Counted from the stretch's first letter, positions 51,840 through 61,365 are shown. The stretch is 64,000 nt of DNA from Nonomuraea ceibae (GCF_019396325.1 NZ_JAHKRO010000026.1:1-64000); one strand, 5' to 3'. Made by a program: numbers and translations. The notes: generated from the letters alone by a model not told the origin.

Positions 51840-51853
51840 TGCACTATGGTGCA
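51840..51853. promoter_or_regulatory. XRE-cupin operator 2
   Basis: TGCAC-TATG-GTGCA palindrome with the same arms as operator 1 and a 4-bp spacer, in the middle of the divergent promoter region. Confidence 0.65.
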
Positions 51854-51908
51854 CTCTGTGTGTTGTACTAGGCGTCCACTCCATTGAACTTCCGCAGGGA
51901 GGCAAGAC

Positions 51909-52742
51909 GTGACCGCGGTGATCCTGGCGACCGCCTGCGCGGTGGTGTACGGCACGGCCGACTTCTTCGGCGGGCTGGCCACGCGACGCTCGCGCGTGCT
52001 GTCCGTCGTCGTGCTCTCCCAGGTGGCGGGCCTGGCGCTCGTGCTGGTGCTGCTCCCGGCGCTGCCCGGCCTGCTCAGCGGCGGCGCGCTCGCCTGGGGG
52101 CTGGCGGCGGGGCTGTCGGGGGCGGCGGGCCTGGTGCTCTTCTACCGCTCGCTGGCGACCGGCGTGATGTCCGTGGTGGCGCCCACGACCGCGGTCACGT
52201 CGGCGGCCCTGCCCGTGACGTTCGGGCTGGCGACCGGCGAGCGCCCGGAGGTCCTGGCGCTGGCGGGCATCGCGCTGGCGCTCGGCTCGGTGGTGCTCAT
52301 CAGCCAGGAGCGGACGGCGGGCGGGAAGGGCTCCTCCGCCGCGGTGCTGACGTCGCTGGCGGCCGGCGCCGGGTTCGGCGGCTTCTACATCCTGCTCGCG
52401 ATGGCCCCGCACGAGGCCGGGCTGTGGCCGCTGGTGGGCGCGCGGGCCTCGTCGATCGCGGTGGTGGTCCTGCTCGCGCTGGCGCTGCGGCGGACGCTGC
52501 GGCCCAGCTCGGGCTCGCTCGGCGTGATCGTCGCCGCCGGGGTGCTCGACATGGCCGCCAACGTGCTCTACCTGCTGGCCAAGCAGCACGGCCTGCTCAG
52601 CCTGGTGGCGGTGCTCGTCTCGCTCTACCCGGCCAGCACGCTCCTGCTGGCCAGGCAGGTGCTCGGGGAGCGGCTGCGGGCGATCCAGCTCACCGGCGTG
52701 GCATGCGCGCTGGGTGCGGTCGCGCTCATAGCCGTTGCGTAG
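51909..52742 (+). CDS. EamA/DMT-family transporter
   Basis: 277 residues from GTG 51909, with GGGAGG upstream. Ten hydrophobic segments are arranged as two EamA halves; the second half ends LYPASTLLLARQVLGERLRA, the typical DMT signature before the last helix. It should be an inner-membrane carrier, often an exporter of amino acids or metabolites. The divergent XRE-cupin regulator and shared operators suggest substrate-controlled expression. Confidence 0.9.
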   Translation: MTAVILATACAVVYGTADFFGGLATRRSRVLSVVVLSQVAGLALVLVLLPALPGLLSGGALAWGLAAGLSGAAGLVLFYRSLATGVMSVVAPTTAVTSAALPVTFGLATGERPEVLALAGIALALGSVVLISQERTAGGKGSSAAVLTSLAAGAGFGGFYILLAMAPHEAGLWPLVGARASSIAVVVLLALALRRTLRPSSGSLGVIVAAGVLDMAANVLYLLAKQHGLLSLVAVLVSLYPASTLLLARQVLGERLRAIQLTGVACALGAVALIAVA

Positions 52743-52769
52743 CCGCCACGCCCTTGTTACGTTTCGCCC

Positions 52770-53714
52770 GTGCCCCACGACCGGGCCCCCTCCTCCGGCG
52801 AGCCGTCGCAGCACGTGGCCGTGCCGTACGGCTCCGATGAGGGTTTTCTCGACCTGGCCGTCCCGCGCGTCCGGCAGGCGCTGGCCGGCGGCAGGCGGGT
52901 GCTGGTCGTCACCCGCCCGGCGCGGCTGTCGCTGCTGGCCGAGGCCCTGGGCGACGACTGGCGCGAGGTCGACCGCCGCGACTCGGGCTCCTGGTACGAC
53001 CATCCGCAGCGCACGCTGGCGAGCTGCTACGACTACGCGCACGGCAGGCCCACGCTGCTGGTCGGCGAGCCGGTCTGGACGGGCCTGAGCGAGATCGAGA
53101 CCCGCGAATGGATCCGCTACGAGTCGGTGCTCAACACCGCGCTGGCCGGCGTCCCCACGCGCGCGCTGTGCTTCTACGACGTGCGTACGGCGCCCGCGGA
53201 CGTGCTGCGTCACGCGGAGACGACCCACCCGGTGATCCTCGGCCCCGGCGGCGAGCGGCCCAGCCCGCGCTACGTCAGGCCGGACGAGCTGGTGCTCAAC
53301 GGCGACCGCGGCCCCCTCCCGGAGCCGACCGGCCGGGTGCGCTCGGTGCGGTTCACCGCCGACCGGCTCAAGGAGCTCAGGCACGAGGTGGCGGGCTACG
53401 CCGGGGCCGCCGGCATGGACCGCGACCTGGTCGCCTCGCTGGTGCTGAGCGTGTCGGAGATCGCCGCCAACAGCGTCGAGCACGGGCCGGGTCACGGCCT
53501 GATCAGGATGTGGAGGGGCGGCAGGGGCGTCGTCTGCGAGATCAGCGACCCCGGCGGCCCGCTGGAGGACCCCTTGCCCGGCTATATACCACCAGAGCCC
53601 GGATCCCTGCGGGGATACGGGCTCTGGATCAGTCGTCAGCTCTGCGACCTCGTCGAGCTGCGGGCGGACGACGGGATGCTCCGCGTCCGCCTGCACATGC
53701 GGCTGCGCCCCTGA
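52770..53714 (+). CDS. Anti-sigma-like ATPase with N-terminal MEDS sensor domain
   Basis: 314 residues from GTG 52770. The N-terminal half (about 15-180) matches the MEDS/DcmR sensory domain, with HVAVPYGSDEGFLD and LCFYDVRT. The C-terminal half (about 200-312) is an RsbW-like HATPase: N box SEIAANSVEHG, G1 EISDPGGP and G2 LRGYGLWISRQL. Such proteins are actinobacterial switch kinases or anti-sigma regulators in SigB/SigF-like networks. No sigma or anti-anti-sigma gene is adjacent. No ribosome site is visible, so translation may be leaderless. Confidence 0.85.
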   Translation: MPHDRAPSSGEPSQHVAVPYGSDEGFLDLAVPRVRQALAGGRRVLVVTRPARLSLLAEALGDDWREVDRRDSGSWYDHPQRTLASCYDYAHGRPTLLVGEPVWTGLSEIETREWIRYESVLNTALAGVPTRALCFYDVRTAPADVLRHAETTHPVILGPGGERPSPRYVRPDELVLNGDRGPLPEPTGRVRSVRFTADRLKELRHEVAGYAGAAGMDRDLVASLVLSVSEIAANSVEHGPGHGLIRMWRGGRGVVCEISDPGGPLEDPLPGYIPPEPGSLRGYGLWISRQLCDLVELRADDGMLRVRLHMRLRP

Positions 53715-53717
53715 GGG

Positions 53718-54302
53718 TCAGGCCGCGCGCTGGGCGGGCAGCCGCACGGCGCCTTCCTCTCGCACGTAGTCCTCCAGCATGCCGCGGAGCTGGCGGCGGC
53801 CCCGGTGCAGCCGGGACATGACGGTGCCGATGGGCGTGCCCATCCGGTCGGCGATCTCCTTGTACGGGAAGCCTTCGACGTCGGCGAGGTAGACGGCGAC
53901 CCGGAAGTCCTCGGGCAGCGAGCGCAGCGCGTTCATCACCACGTTGTCGGGCAGCCGGTCGAGCGCCTCGTTCTCGGCCGAGCGCAGACCCGTCGAGGTG
54001 TGGGACTCGGCGGCGTGCAACTGCCAGTCCTCGATGTCCTCGGCCGCCGACAACTTCGGTGAACGCTGCTTCTTGCGATAGTCGTTGATGAAGTTGTTGG
54101 TGAGGATCCGGTGCAGCCAGGCCTTGAGGTTGGTGCCCTCACGGAACTGGTGGTAGGAGGTGTAGGCCTTGGCCACGGTCTCCTGCACGAGGTCCTCGGC
54201 GTCGGCGGTGTTGCGGGTCAGACGCATGGCGGAGGCGAACAGCTGCGACGTGACGGGCACGACGTCGCGCTCGAACCAGTCCTGACGCTGCTCATCGGTC
54301 AT
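53718..54302 (-). CDS. SigR/SigH-like ECF sigma factor
   Basis: 194 residues from ATG 54302; the frame is open for 22 more codons upstream, so a longer form is possible as known for SigR. Region 2 contains [20 protein letters not shown] and [20 protein letters not shown], close to the thiol-oxidative-stress sigma factors SigR (Streptomyces) and SigH (Mycobacterium). Region 4 ends [19 protein letters not shown]. Those relatives are followed by the zinc anti-sigma RsrA/RshA gene. Here the next gene downstream is convergent, so no such gene adjoins. Confidence 0.9.
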   Translation of the reverse strand: MTDEQRQDWFERDVVPVTSQLFASAMRLTRNTADAEDLVQETVAKAYTSYHQFREGTNLKAWLHRILTNNFINDYRKKQRSPKLSAAEDIEDWQLHAAESHTSTGLRSAENEALDRLPDNVVMNALRSLPEDFRVAVYLADVEGFPYKEIADRMGTPIGTVMSRLHRGRRQLRGMLEDYVREEGAVRLPAQRAA

Positions 54303-54548
54303 GGTGATCAATTCATTCCCCCTTGCGCTATCCCCCGTCGGCATCCAGCCGGCTGACAGCGATTCCATGCTCCCAGGCCCCTCGTAAGGGCCGCGTTAGG
54401 GCTTCCGCACTGGTCAGCGGGGTGAACAGTCCATCTGCTCGCGGCGTGCGTCATCACGTCCACGGCCGGACAGATTTCATAATCATAACACTATCCCCTC
54501 AATTTTCCGCAAAGTGTGGCCAGCTTCACATGGGATAGCGTATGGGCC

Positions 54549-55622
54549 ATGGAATACCTGGACCGGCATGACTCGGGGACTCGGTCGTGGGTGGCGGAGG
54601 CCATCCGCAAGGTGGAGGCCGACGCCAACCGTAGTTGCGATACTCACCTGCACGTCTTTCCGCTGCCCTCGCACTGGGGGGTAAACCTCTATCTGAAAGA
54701 CGAGTCGGTGCACCCCACCGGTTCACTGAAACACCGGCTGGCTCGCTCACTTTTCCTGTACGGGCTGGCGAACGGCTGGATCGGCCCCCGCACCACGATC
54801 GTCGAGGCGTCCAGCGGCTCCACCGCCGTGAGCGAGGCGTACTTCGCCCGGCTGCTCGGCCTGCCGTTCATCGCGGTCATGCCCGCGTCCACGTCGCCGG
54901 AGAAGATCCACCTGATCGAGTTCCACGGCGGCAAGTGCCACCTGGTCAGCGACCCCGGCACGATCTACGCGGAGTCCCGGCGGCTGGCGGCCGAGACCGG
55001 CGGCCACTTCATGGACCAGTTCACCTACGCCGAGCGGGCCACCGACTGGCGCGGCAACAACAACATCGCCGAGTCGATCTACAACCAGATGGCGATGGAG
55101 CCGTACCCGGAGCCCGCCTGGATCGTGGTCGGCGCGGGCACCGGCGGCACCTCCTCGACGATCGGCCGCTACATCCGCTACCGATGTCACGCCACCCGGC
55201 TGGCCGTCGTCGACCCGGAGGGCTCGGCCTTCTACCCGAGCTGGGTGTCGGGCGACGGCGCGGCCACCGCGCCCGGCTCGCGCATCGAGGGCATCGGGCG
55301 GCCGCGCGTCGAGCCGTCGTTCCAGCCGACGGTCATCGACCGGATGGTCGCCGTGCCCGACGCTCGCTCGATCGCGGCCATGCACTGGGTGCGCGAGGTC
55401 ACCGGCCGCGACGTGGGCGGCTCCACCGGGACCAACGTGGCCGCCTGCGTGGAGCTCATCAGGGAGATGCGCGAGGCCGGCGAGCGGGGCAGCGTCGTCA
55501 CGCTGATCTGCGACAGCGGCGACCGCTACCGGGGCACGTACGGCGACCCCGCGTGGCTGGCCGGCCAGGGCCTCGACATCGAGCCCCACCTGGCCGACCT
55601 GCGCGCGTTCCTGCCCAGCTAG
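54549..55622 (+). CDS. PLP-dependent cysteine synthase/desulfhydrase (Cds1-like)
   Basis: 357 residues from ATG 54549. The fold-type II PLP enzyme motifs are the Schiff-base Lys in [11 protein letters not shown] (K61), the substrate loop [15 protein letters not shown], and the PLP-phosphate loop [15 protein letters not shown]. The overall sequence suits the mycobacterial-type L-cysteine desulfhydrase Cds1 subgroup, which makes H2S and pyruvate from cysteine; cysteine synthase activity is the alternative. The neighbouring SigR-like sigma factor gives a thiol/redox context. A -10-like TAGCGT just before the start suggests a leaderless transcript. Confidence 0.87.
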   Translation: MEYLDRHDSGTRSWVAEAIRKVEADANRSCDTHLHVFPLPSHWGVNLYLKDESVHPTGSLKHRLARSLFLYGLANGWIGPRTTIVEASSGSTAVSEAYFARLLGLPFIAVMPASTSPEKIHLIEFHGGKCHLVSDPGTIYAESRRLAAETGGHFMDQFTYAERATDWRGNNNIAESIYNQMAMEPYPEPAWIVVGAGTGGTSSTIGRYIRYRCHATRLAVVDPEGSAFYPSWVSGDGAATAPGSRIEGIGRPRVEPSFQPTVIDRMVAVPDARSIAAMHWVREVTGRDVGGSTGTNVAACVELIREMREAGERGSVVTLICDSGDRYRGTYGDPAWLAGQGLDIEPHLADLRAFLPS

Positions 55623-55626
55623 GCCG

Positions 55627-56592
55627 TCACGCCTTGGCCGGGTCCACCTTGAAGAGGCCGGCCAGGTCGTCGAGCATGCTGTGGGCGCCCTGGAGCCCCA
55701 CGGCGCTCATCCACGTCAGGTCGCTGACCTCGTGCTTGACGCCCTTGAGCTTGCCCCACAGCGGGTTTCCGGTGAACTTGGCCTTGGGCCCGTCTGCCGT
55801 CGGGTCCGGGTAGGTGGCGACGAAGATGTGGTCGGCGTCCATGTCCGCGATCCGCTCCTCGCTGATCTCCACCATGATCGTCTCCGTGGTGCTCGGCTGG
55901 CCCTCCGGGCGGGGGAAGCCGACGTCCTTCAGGACCAGGCCGGAGTAGGAGTTCTCCACGTAGAGGCGGGCGGTGGGCTCACCGGCGAACCGCACGACCG
56001 AGACCGTCGGCAGCTTCCCGTCCTTCTCCTTGATCGCGGCGCCGATCTTGCCGGCGCGGTCCTCGTACTCCTTGATCCTGGTGTCGGCGAGGTCCTCCTT
56101 GCCGAGGGCCTGCCCGACGAGGCGCAGGTTGTCCTTCCAGATGGCGCCGGTCGTCTCGCTGAAGACGGTCGGGGCGATCTTGGAAAGCTTGTCGTACAGG
56201 GCCTCGTGGCGGACCTTGGCCGAGACGATCAGGTCGGGCTTGAGCGCCATGACCTTCTCCAGGCTCGGCTGCTCCAGCGTGCCGACGGAGGTGGCCTCCT
56301 TGCCGTACTGCGCCAGGGCCGGCCCCAGGTAGTCGGGCAGCTTGTCGTCGATGGCCCGGTAGGTGGTGTAGCCCACCACGGGCGTCTCCAGCGTGAGCAC
56401 GGCGTCGACGAAGCTCTGGTCGAGCGCGACGACCCGCTTGGGCTGGGTGGGGATGACGGTCTCGCCCATCGCGTGCTTGATGGTGCGGAACGGCTCGGCG
56501 GCCTTCTGCGTGGTGGCCGCAGGCTCGCTCGCACCGCAGGCGGCCAGCCCGGCCACCAGGACGGCGCCCACCAGCGCGCGCAACGATCTCAT
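55627..56592 (-). CDS. Iron-siderophore ABC transporter substrate-binding lipoprotein
   Basis: 321 residues from ATG 56592, with AAAGGG upstream. The signal peptide ends in the lipobox GLAAC. The mature protein is a class III (FhuD/FepB-like) binding protein, with TIKHAMGETVIPTQPKRVVA at the start and ALKPDLIVSAKVRHE in the middle. It binds a ferric siderophore and hands it to the permeases encoded divergently. Two overlapping iron boxes lie in the shared 100-bp promoter region. Confidence 0.93.
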   Translation of the reverse strand: MRSLRALVGAVLVAGLAACGASEPAATTQKAAEPFRTIKHAMGETVIPTQPKRVVALDQSFVDAVLTLETPVVGYTTYRAIDDKLPDYLGPALAQYGKEATSVGTLEQPSLEKVMALKPDLIVSAKVRHEALYDKLSKIAPTVFSETTGAIWKDNLRLVGQALGKEDLADTRIKEYEDRAGKIGAAIKEKDGKLPTVSVVRFAGEPTARLYVENSYSGLVLKDVGFPRPEGQPSTTETIMVEISEERIADMDADHIFVATYPDPTADGPKAKFTGNPLWGKLKGVKHEVSDLTWMSAVGLQGAHSMLDDLAGLFKVDPAKA

Positions 56593-56613
56593 CGGAACCC
56601 TTTCGACGATCAA

Positions 56614-56648
56614 GTAAGGCAAACCTAAATTAGGTTAGCCCTGCCTAA
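56614..56648. promoter_or_regulatory. Overlapping IdeR/DmdR iron boxes, divergent siderophore promoter
   Basis: The strong box TTAGGTTAGCCCTGCCTAA (56630-56648) matches the DtxR-family 19-bp consensus in most positions. A second, weaker site GTAAGGCAAACCTAAAT overlaps its left side. Both divergent operons should be repressed in iron-rich cells. Confidence 0.85.
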
Positions 56649-56692
56649 GCTGGCATACTGCACCAGGGTCAGGCAACTTCGGAGGAGGACGG

Positions 56693-57727
56693 GTGAGTGC
56701 GACCGCCGTGGCGCCGCGCCTGCACGGCATCCGTCACCGCCGGATCACCGTCCTCGCCGTCCTGGCGGCGGCCGTGCTCGCCGGGGTGGTGCTGAGCATC
56801 ACGATCGGCTCCCGGTCCGTGGCGCCGCTCGACGCCTGGCACGCGCTGACCGCCCCTGGCGACACCGAGAGCGACATCATCATCCGCTCCCTGCGCGTGC
56901 CCAGGACCGCGCTCGGCGTGCTGTCCGGGCTCGCGCTCGGCGTCGCGGGCGCGCTCATGCAGGGCCACACCCGCAACCCGCTCGCCGACCCCGGCCTGCT
57001 CGGCGTCACCCAGGGCGCGGCGTTCGCCATGGTGGCCTCGATCATGTGGCTGGGCGCCTCCAGCCTGCTCGCCTACATCTGGTTCGGCCTGGCCGGCGCG
57101 CTCGTCGCCAGCGTCGGCGTGTTCGCCCTCGGCATGGTCGGCGGGCGCGGCGGGCCGACCCCCGTGACGCTCGCCCTGGCGGGCACCGCCGTCAGCGCCT
57201 TCCTGTACGCCCTCACCTCGGCCCTCGTGCTGCTGGACGAGCAGGCGATGGACGTCTTCCGGTTCTGGCAGGCGGGCTCGATCGCCGCGCGCGGCCCCGA
57301 CGTGGTCTGGCAGGTGCTGCCGTTCATCGCCGCCGGGCTGGTGCTGGCCATGATCAACGCGCCCGGCCTCAACGCGCTGTCGCTGGGCGAGGACGTCGCC
57401 CGCAGCCTCGGCCAGCACATCGCCCTGACCCGCACCGTCGGCGTCGCCGCCGTCACCCTGCTGTCCGGCGCCGCCGTGGCCGCCTGCGGCGCGCTCGCGT
57501 TCGTCGGGCTCATCGTCCCGCACCTGGCCAGGGCGCTGTCCGGCACTGACCATCGCTGGCTGATCCCGTACTCGGGACTGCTCGGAGCCGCGCTGGTGCT
57601 CCTCGCCGACGTCGTCGGCCGCGTCGTGGCGCCGCCCGGCGAGCTGGAGGTCGGCGTGGTGCTCGCGCTCATCGGCGCCCCCTTCTTCGTCGCGCTCGTC
57701 CGGCGCAGGAAGCCGGTGCGCCTGTGA
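56693..57727 (+). CDS. Iron-siderophore ABC permease (FecCD family), first
   Basis: 344 residues from GTG 56693, with GGAGG upstream. About nine to ten membrane spans. The FecCD signatures [20 protein letters not shown] and [17 protein letters not shown] are at residues about 68-105, and GLIVPHLAR near 270 is the coupling region. It pairs with the next permease to form the siderophore channel. It overlaps the second permease gene by 4 nt (GTGA). Confidence 0.94.
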   Translation: MSATAVAPRLHGIRHRRITVLAVLAAAVLAGVVLSITIGSRSVAPLDAWHALTAPGDTESDIIIRSLRVPRTALGVLSGLALGVAGALMQGHTRNPLADPGLLGVTQGAAFAMVASIMWLGASSLLAYIWFGLAGALVASVGVFALGMVGGRGGPTPVTLALAGTAVSAFLYALTSALVLLDEQAMDVFRFWQAGSIAARGPDVVWQVLPFIAAGLVLAMINAPGLNALSLGEDVARSLGQHIALTRTVGVAAVTLLSGAAVAACGALAFVGLIVPHLARALSGTDHRWLIPYSGLLGAALVLLADVVGRVVAPPGELEVGVVLALIGAPFFVALVRRRKPVRL

Positions 57728-58767
57728 CCTCGATCCCCCTGCGCCTCGGCGGCCTGTCGTGGCGGATCAGACCGCGCGGCGTGGTCGTGACGACCGCCGG
57801 GCTGGCGCTGCTCGCCCTGCTCATGGCGCTGAGCATGCGCATGGGCGACATCGAGCTGACGGTCGCCCAGGTGCTCGCCGCCACCTTCGACCCGGCCGAC
57901 CCGGCCCACTTCGTCATCATGGAGCTGCGCCTGCCCCGCGCGCTCACCGGGGCGCTGGTCGGCGCGGCCCTCGCGCTGTCCGGCGCGATCATCCAGTCCA
58001 TCGCCCGCAACCCGCTCGCCAGCCCGGAGATCCTCGGCGTCACCAACGGCGCCTCCGTGCTCGTCGTCGCCGGGGTCGTCGCCAGCGGCAGCGCCTACGG
58101 GGGCACCAGCGGCCTGCTCACCAGCCTCGGCGTCCCCGCGCTCGCCCTGCTCGGCGGCCTGATCGGCGCCGTCATCGTCTACGGGCTCGCCTGGCGGCGC
58201 GGCCTCGACGGCTACCGCCTGGTGCTCGTCGGCATCGGCGTGGCCGCCGTGTTCACCAACGTGAAGTTCTGGCTGCTCACCGTCGGCGACGTCAACGACA
58301 CCGGCCGCGCGATGGTGTGGATCAGCGGCTCGCTCCACGGCCGGGGCTGGGAGCACGTCCAGCCCGTGGCCGTCGCCCTGGCTGTGCTCGTGCCGCTGGC
58401 CCTGACCGGCACCCGGTCGCTGAACGCGCTGCGGTTCGGCGACGACACGGTGACCGCGCTCGGCCTCCGCATGAACCGCGCCCGCGCGGCCATGATCCTG
58501 GCCGCCGTGCTGCTCGCCGCCGTGGCCACCGCCTCGGCCGGGCCCATCGCGTTCGTGGCGCTGGCCGCGCCGCAGATCGCGCTGCGCCTCACCAGGTCGG
58601 CCCAGCCGCCGCTGCTGTCGTCGGCCGCCGTGGGCGCGGTGCTCATCACCGCCGCCGACCTGCTCGCCCGCACCCTGTTCGCGCCGGTCGAACTGCCCGT
58701 CGGCGTCGTCACCGCCGTCCTCGGCGCCCCGTACCTGATCCACCTCATCTGGAGGGCGAGGAAATGA
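57724..58767 (+). CDS. Iron-siderophore ABC permease (FecCD family), second
   Basis: 347 residues from GTG 57724. The same FecCD pattern appears as [20 protein letters not shown] then [20 protein letters not shown], with about ten spans. It forms the heterodimeric membrane part with the previous gene product. It overlaps the ATPase gene as ATGA. The four-gene divergent set is complete for ferric siderophore uptake. Confidence 0.94.
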   Translation: MTSIPLRLGGLSWRIRPRGVVVTTAGLALLALLMALSMRMGDIELTVAQVLAATFDPADPAHFVIMELRLPRALTGALVGAALALSGAIIQSIARNPLASPEILGVTNGASVLVVAGVVASGSAYGGTSGLLTSLGVPALALLGGLIGAVIVYGLAWRRGLDGYRLVLVGIGVAAVFTNVKFWLLTVGDVNDTGRAMVWISGSLHGRGWEHVQPVAVALAVLVPLALTGTRSLNALRFGDDTVTALGLRMNRARAAMILAAVLLAAVATASAGPIAFVALAAPQIALRLTRSAQPPLLSSAAVGAVLITAADLLARTLFAPVELPVGVVTAVLGAPYLIHLIWRARK

Positions 58768-59555
58768 GGCTCCAGGCCGCCGCCGTCAAGCTCGGCTACG
58801 GCGACCGCACCATCGTCGACGGCCTCGACCTCGGCATCGAGGCGGGCACCGTGACCACGATCATCGGCCCCAACGGGTGCGGCAAGTCCACCCTGCTGCG
58901 CGCCCTGGGCCGCCTGCTGAAGCCGCAGGGCGGCGAGGTGCTGCTCGACGGCAAGCGCATCGACCGCATCCCCACCCGCGAGGTGGCCAAGGTCCTCGGC
59001 GTGCTCCCCCAGGCGCCGACCGCGCCCGAAGGGCTGACCGTCGCCGACCTGGTCGCCCGGGGCAGGCACCCGCACCAGACCTGGTACCGCCAGTGGTCGA
59101 CGGACGACGAGTCGGCCGTGGCCGAGGCGCTGACCATGACGGGCCTGGCCGACCTGGCCGAACGGCCGCTGGACGAGCTGTCCGGCGGGCAGCGGCAGCG
59201 GGCGTGGATCTCGATGGCGCTGGCCCAGGGCACCGACCTGCTGCTGCTCGACGAGCCGACGACGTTCCTGGACCTGGCCCACCAGGTCGAGGTGCTGGAG
59301 CTGGTCCGGCGGCTGCACCACGCCTCGGGCCGGACCATCGTCATGGTCCTGCACGACCTCAACCTGGCCGCCCGCTACGCCGACCGCCTGGTGGCGATGC
59401 GCGGCGGCCGGGTGATCGCCGCCGGGGAGCCGCACGAGGTGCTCACCGAGGAGCTGCTGCGCGAGGTGTTCGAGCTGGACGCCAAGGTCATCCCGGACCC
59501 GGTGGCGGGCACCCCGCTCGTCGTCCCGATCGGCACCCACCGCCAGTCCTCCTGA
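58764..59555 (+). CDS. Iron-siderophore ABC transporter ATP-binding protein
   Basis: 263 residues from ATG 58764. Walker A is [15 protein letters not shown], signature [17 protein letters not shown], Walker [15 protein letters not shown] and the switch His is in [12 protein letters not shown]. These are typical of FecE/FhuC-type ATPases. It energises import through the two preceding permeases. It ends 3 nt before the convergent TPR gene. Confidence 0.95.
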   Translation: MRLQAAAVKLGYGDRTIVDGLDLGIEAGTVTTIIGPNGCGKSTLLRALGRLLKPQGGEVLLDGKRIDRIPTREVAKVLGVLPQAPTAPEGLTVADLVARGRHPHQTWYRQWSTDDESAVAEALTMTGLADLAERPLDELSGGQRQRAWISMALAQGTDLLLLDEPTTFLDLAHQVEVLELVRRLHHASGRTIVMVLHDLNLAARYADRLVAMRGGRVIAAGEPHEVLTEELLREVFELDAKVIPDPVAGTPLVVPIGTHRQSS

Positions 59556-59558
59556 GCG

Positions 59559-61220
59559 TCACTCCCCGGCCAGCGCCCGCTCGATGTCCTCGTCGCCCGG
59601 CGCCAGCTCCCTGGCCCGCAGCAGATCCTGCCTGGCCTGCTCGGCCCGGCCCGCCGCCCGGTGCGCCACCGCCCGGTTGAACAGCAGCTCGGCCGTCTCG
59701 CCGAGCTGCAGCGCCCGGGTGAGGTCGGCGACCGCTTGGTGGTGCTCGCCACGCTCGAACGCCAGCTCCCCGCGCCCCGCCCACGCGGCCGCCAGCCCGG
59801 GATCGGCCGCCAGCGCCGCGTCATAGGCCGCCAGCGCCTCCTCCGGCCTGCCCCGCGCCGCCTCCACCTGCCCGAGCACGGCCAGCAGGTGCGCGTTGCC
59901 CGGGTCGGCCGCCAGCCCGCGCGCCACGTCGGCCCGCGCCGCCTCGTACTCGCCGAGCCCGGCCAGGATGCCCGCCCGGTTCACGTACGCGGGCCCGAAC
60001 CCCGGATCCAGCTCCAGCGCGTGGTCCAGGTCGGCGCGTGCCCCGGCGAGGTCGCCCGCCGCGAAGCGGATCTCCGCCCGGTTGTAGTACGGCTCCGGGA
60101 ACGGCGGCCCGAGCCGCATCGCGCTCTCGTAGTCGGCCAGCGCCTCGGCGACGCGGCCCAGCTTGTGCAGCAGGTTGCCCCGGTCCAGGTAGTAGTCCGG
60201 GTAGCCGGGGTCCATCGCGATCGCCGTGCCGTAGCCGATCAGCGCCTCGTCGGTGCGCCCCGCCTGCGCCATGAGCTGCGCCCGGTTGGCGTGCAGCACC
60301 AGCCGGTGGATCGGGTGGGCCGGGGCGAGCTCCCGCTCCCCCAGCGCCAGCGCCTCCTCCACCAGCTCCAGCGCCTGCGCGAACCGGCCCAGCCGCACCG
60401 ACACCAGCGCCTTGCCGTTCAGGTCGAAGCCCAGGTGGAACGCCCGCTCCCGGGGATCGGCCAGGCTGCCCGCCAGCGCCACCGCCCGGTCGATCCACTC
60501 CATCGCCTCGGCCGGGTCGCGCCGGGCCGGGTCGTGGTGCCTGACGAGCAGCATCGCGGTCGCGTACGCCGCCGTGGCGAGGTTCTTGGGGTCGTGCCCG
60601 ACCCGGCGGGCCAGGTCCAGCAGGTCGCGGGCCTCGTCCTCGCGTTCGAGCGCGGCCAGCGCGGTCGTGGTGCGGTGCAGCAGCGTCCACCACTCGTCGC
60701 CGCCTTCCGGCAGCCCGGGCAGCAGCGCGGCCCCGGCCTCGGCCATCGCGTGGTGGAAGCCCTCGTTGCGGTAGCGGTCGAGCTCCGGCCCGAGCCGGTG
60801 GACCGGCCCCGGATGCGGCGGCCCGTGCTCCTCGCGGACCACGGTGAGCGCCGGCACCCGCCGCTCCAGCACCGCCAGCAACTCGATATCGGTCGGGTCC
60901 GCTTCGGCGAGGTTGACCACCCGCAGCTTCAGCGGCCCCGCCGCCTCCAGATGATCGCGTACGAACTCCGCCACCCCGTTCGCCAGCCGGAGCGTGCGCA
61001 GGGGCGCCGGGATGAGGATCCGCTCCTCCTGCGGCAGCCGGTCGGCCAGCGAGGACCGCCTGACCGGCAGGTTCAGCATGGGCGCGACGGCCCTGAGCTC
61101 TATGTCGTGGGCGGCGGCCAGCTCCGGCGCCGCTCCTGGAACCAGCGCCGCGGCCAGCCCGGCCGCCATGGTGTAGGGGCCGAGCAGGCCGCGGTGCGCG
61201 TCAAGCGTGATCTCGTGCAA
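59559..61220 (-). CDS. TPR-repeat protein with degenerate ATPase-like N-terminus
   Basis: 553 residues from a TTG at 61220, with GACGGGG close upstream. The last about 270 residues are tandem tetratricopeptide repeats (for example ALADYESAMRLGPPFPEPYY and GEYEAARADVARGLAADPGN). The N-terminal about 150 residues contain NLAEADPTDIELLAVL, which recalls the Walker B region of LAL/STAND ATPases, but I see no Walker A. It could be a decayed STAND protein acting as a scaffold. It is downstream of a 24-residue peptide gene and a strong hairpin, in the manner of a peptide with a dedicated partner. Confidence 0.8.
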   Translation of the reverse strand: MHEITLDAHRGLLGPYTMAAGLAAALVPGAAPELAAAHDIELRAVAPMLNLPVRRSSLADRLPQEERILIPAPLRTLRLANGVAEFVRDHLEAAGPLKLRVVNLAEADPTDIELLAVLERRVPALTVVREEHGPPHPGPVHRLGPELDRYRNEGFHHAMAEAGAALLPGLPEGGDEWWTLLHRTTTALAALEREDEARDLLDLARRVGHDPKNLATAAYATAMLLVRHHDPARRDPAEAMEWIDRAVALAGSLADPRERAFHLGFDLNGKALVSVRLGRFAQALELVEEALALGERELAPAHPIHRLVLHANRAQLMAQAGRTDEALIGYGTAIAMDPGYPDYYLDRGNLLHKLGRVAEALADYESAMRLGPPFPEPYYNRAEIRFAAGDLAGARADLDHALELDPGFGPAYVNRAGILAGLGEYEAARADVARGLAADPGNAHLLAVLGQVEAARGRPEEALAAYDAALAADPGLAAAWAGRGELAFERGEHHQAVADLTRALQLGETAELLFNRAVAHRAAGRAEQARQDLLRARELAPGDEDIERALAGE

Positions 61221-61242
61221 TTTCCCCGTCCGCCAAGAGAAT

Positions 61243-61274
61243 GGGCCGGCGCATCCACCGCAATGCGCCGGCCC
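61243..61274 (-). terminator. Strong hairpin between the small peptide gene and the TPR gene
   Basis: GGGCCGGCGCAT and ATGCGCCGGCCC form a perfect 12-bp stem with an 8-nt loop, 16 nt after the peptide stop. A partial terminator here would give more peptide message than TPR message. Confidence 0.75.
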
Positions 61275-61290
61275 TCTGCCATGGAGGAGG

Positions 61291-61365
61291 TTAGGCCGCG
61301 TGCTTCGGAGTCGCCGCTCCGGTCAGCTTGACGGTGCCCGGCTTGTGAACCACAACCTTCTTCAT
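61291..61365 (-). CDS. 24-residue peptide, candidate precursor or signalling peptide
   Basis: ATG 61365 to TAA 61291. The peptide starts MKKVVVHKPG, is basic, continues with a TVKLTGAA middle and ends TPKHAA; it contains no cysteine, serine or acidic residue. GAG five bases before the ATG can serve as ribosome site. It has normal high-GC codon use except GTT/GGA/ACT codons in places. The order peptide, hairpin, large TPR protein resembles small-peptide systems, but no modifying enzyme or exporter is adjacent. A regulatory leader peptide is the alternative. Confidence 0.6.
   Translation of the reverse strand: MKKVVVHKPGTVKLTGAATPKHAA

Noticed and set aside
54369..54548. SigR-type autoregulatory promoter (GGAAT-N18-GTT) upstream of the SigR-like gene
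   Set aside because: GGAA and GTT are present on the minus strand, but not at the required spacing.
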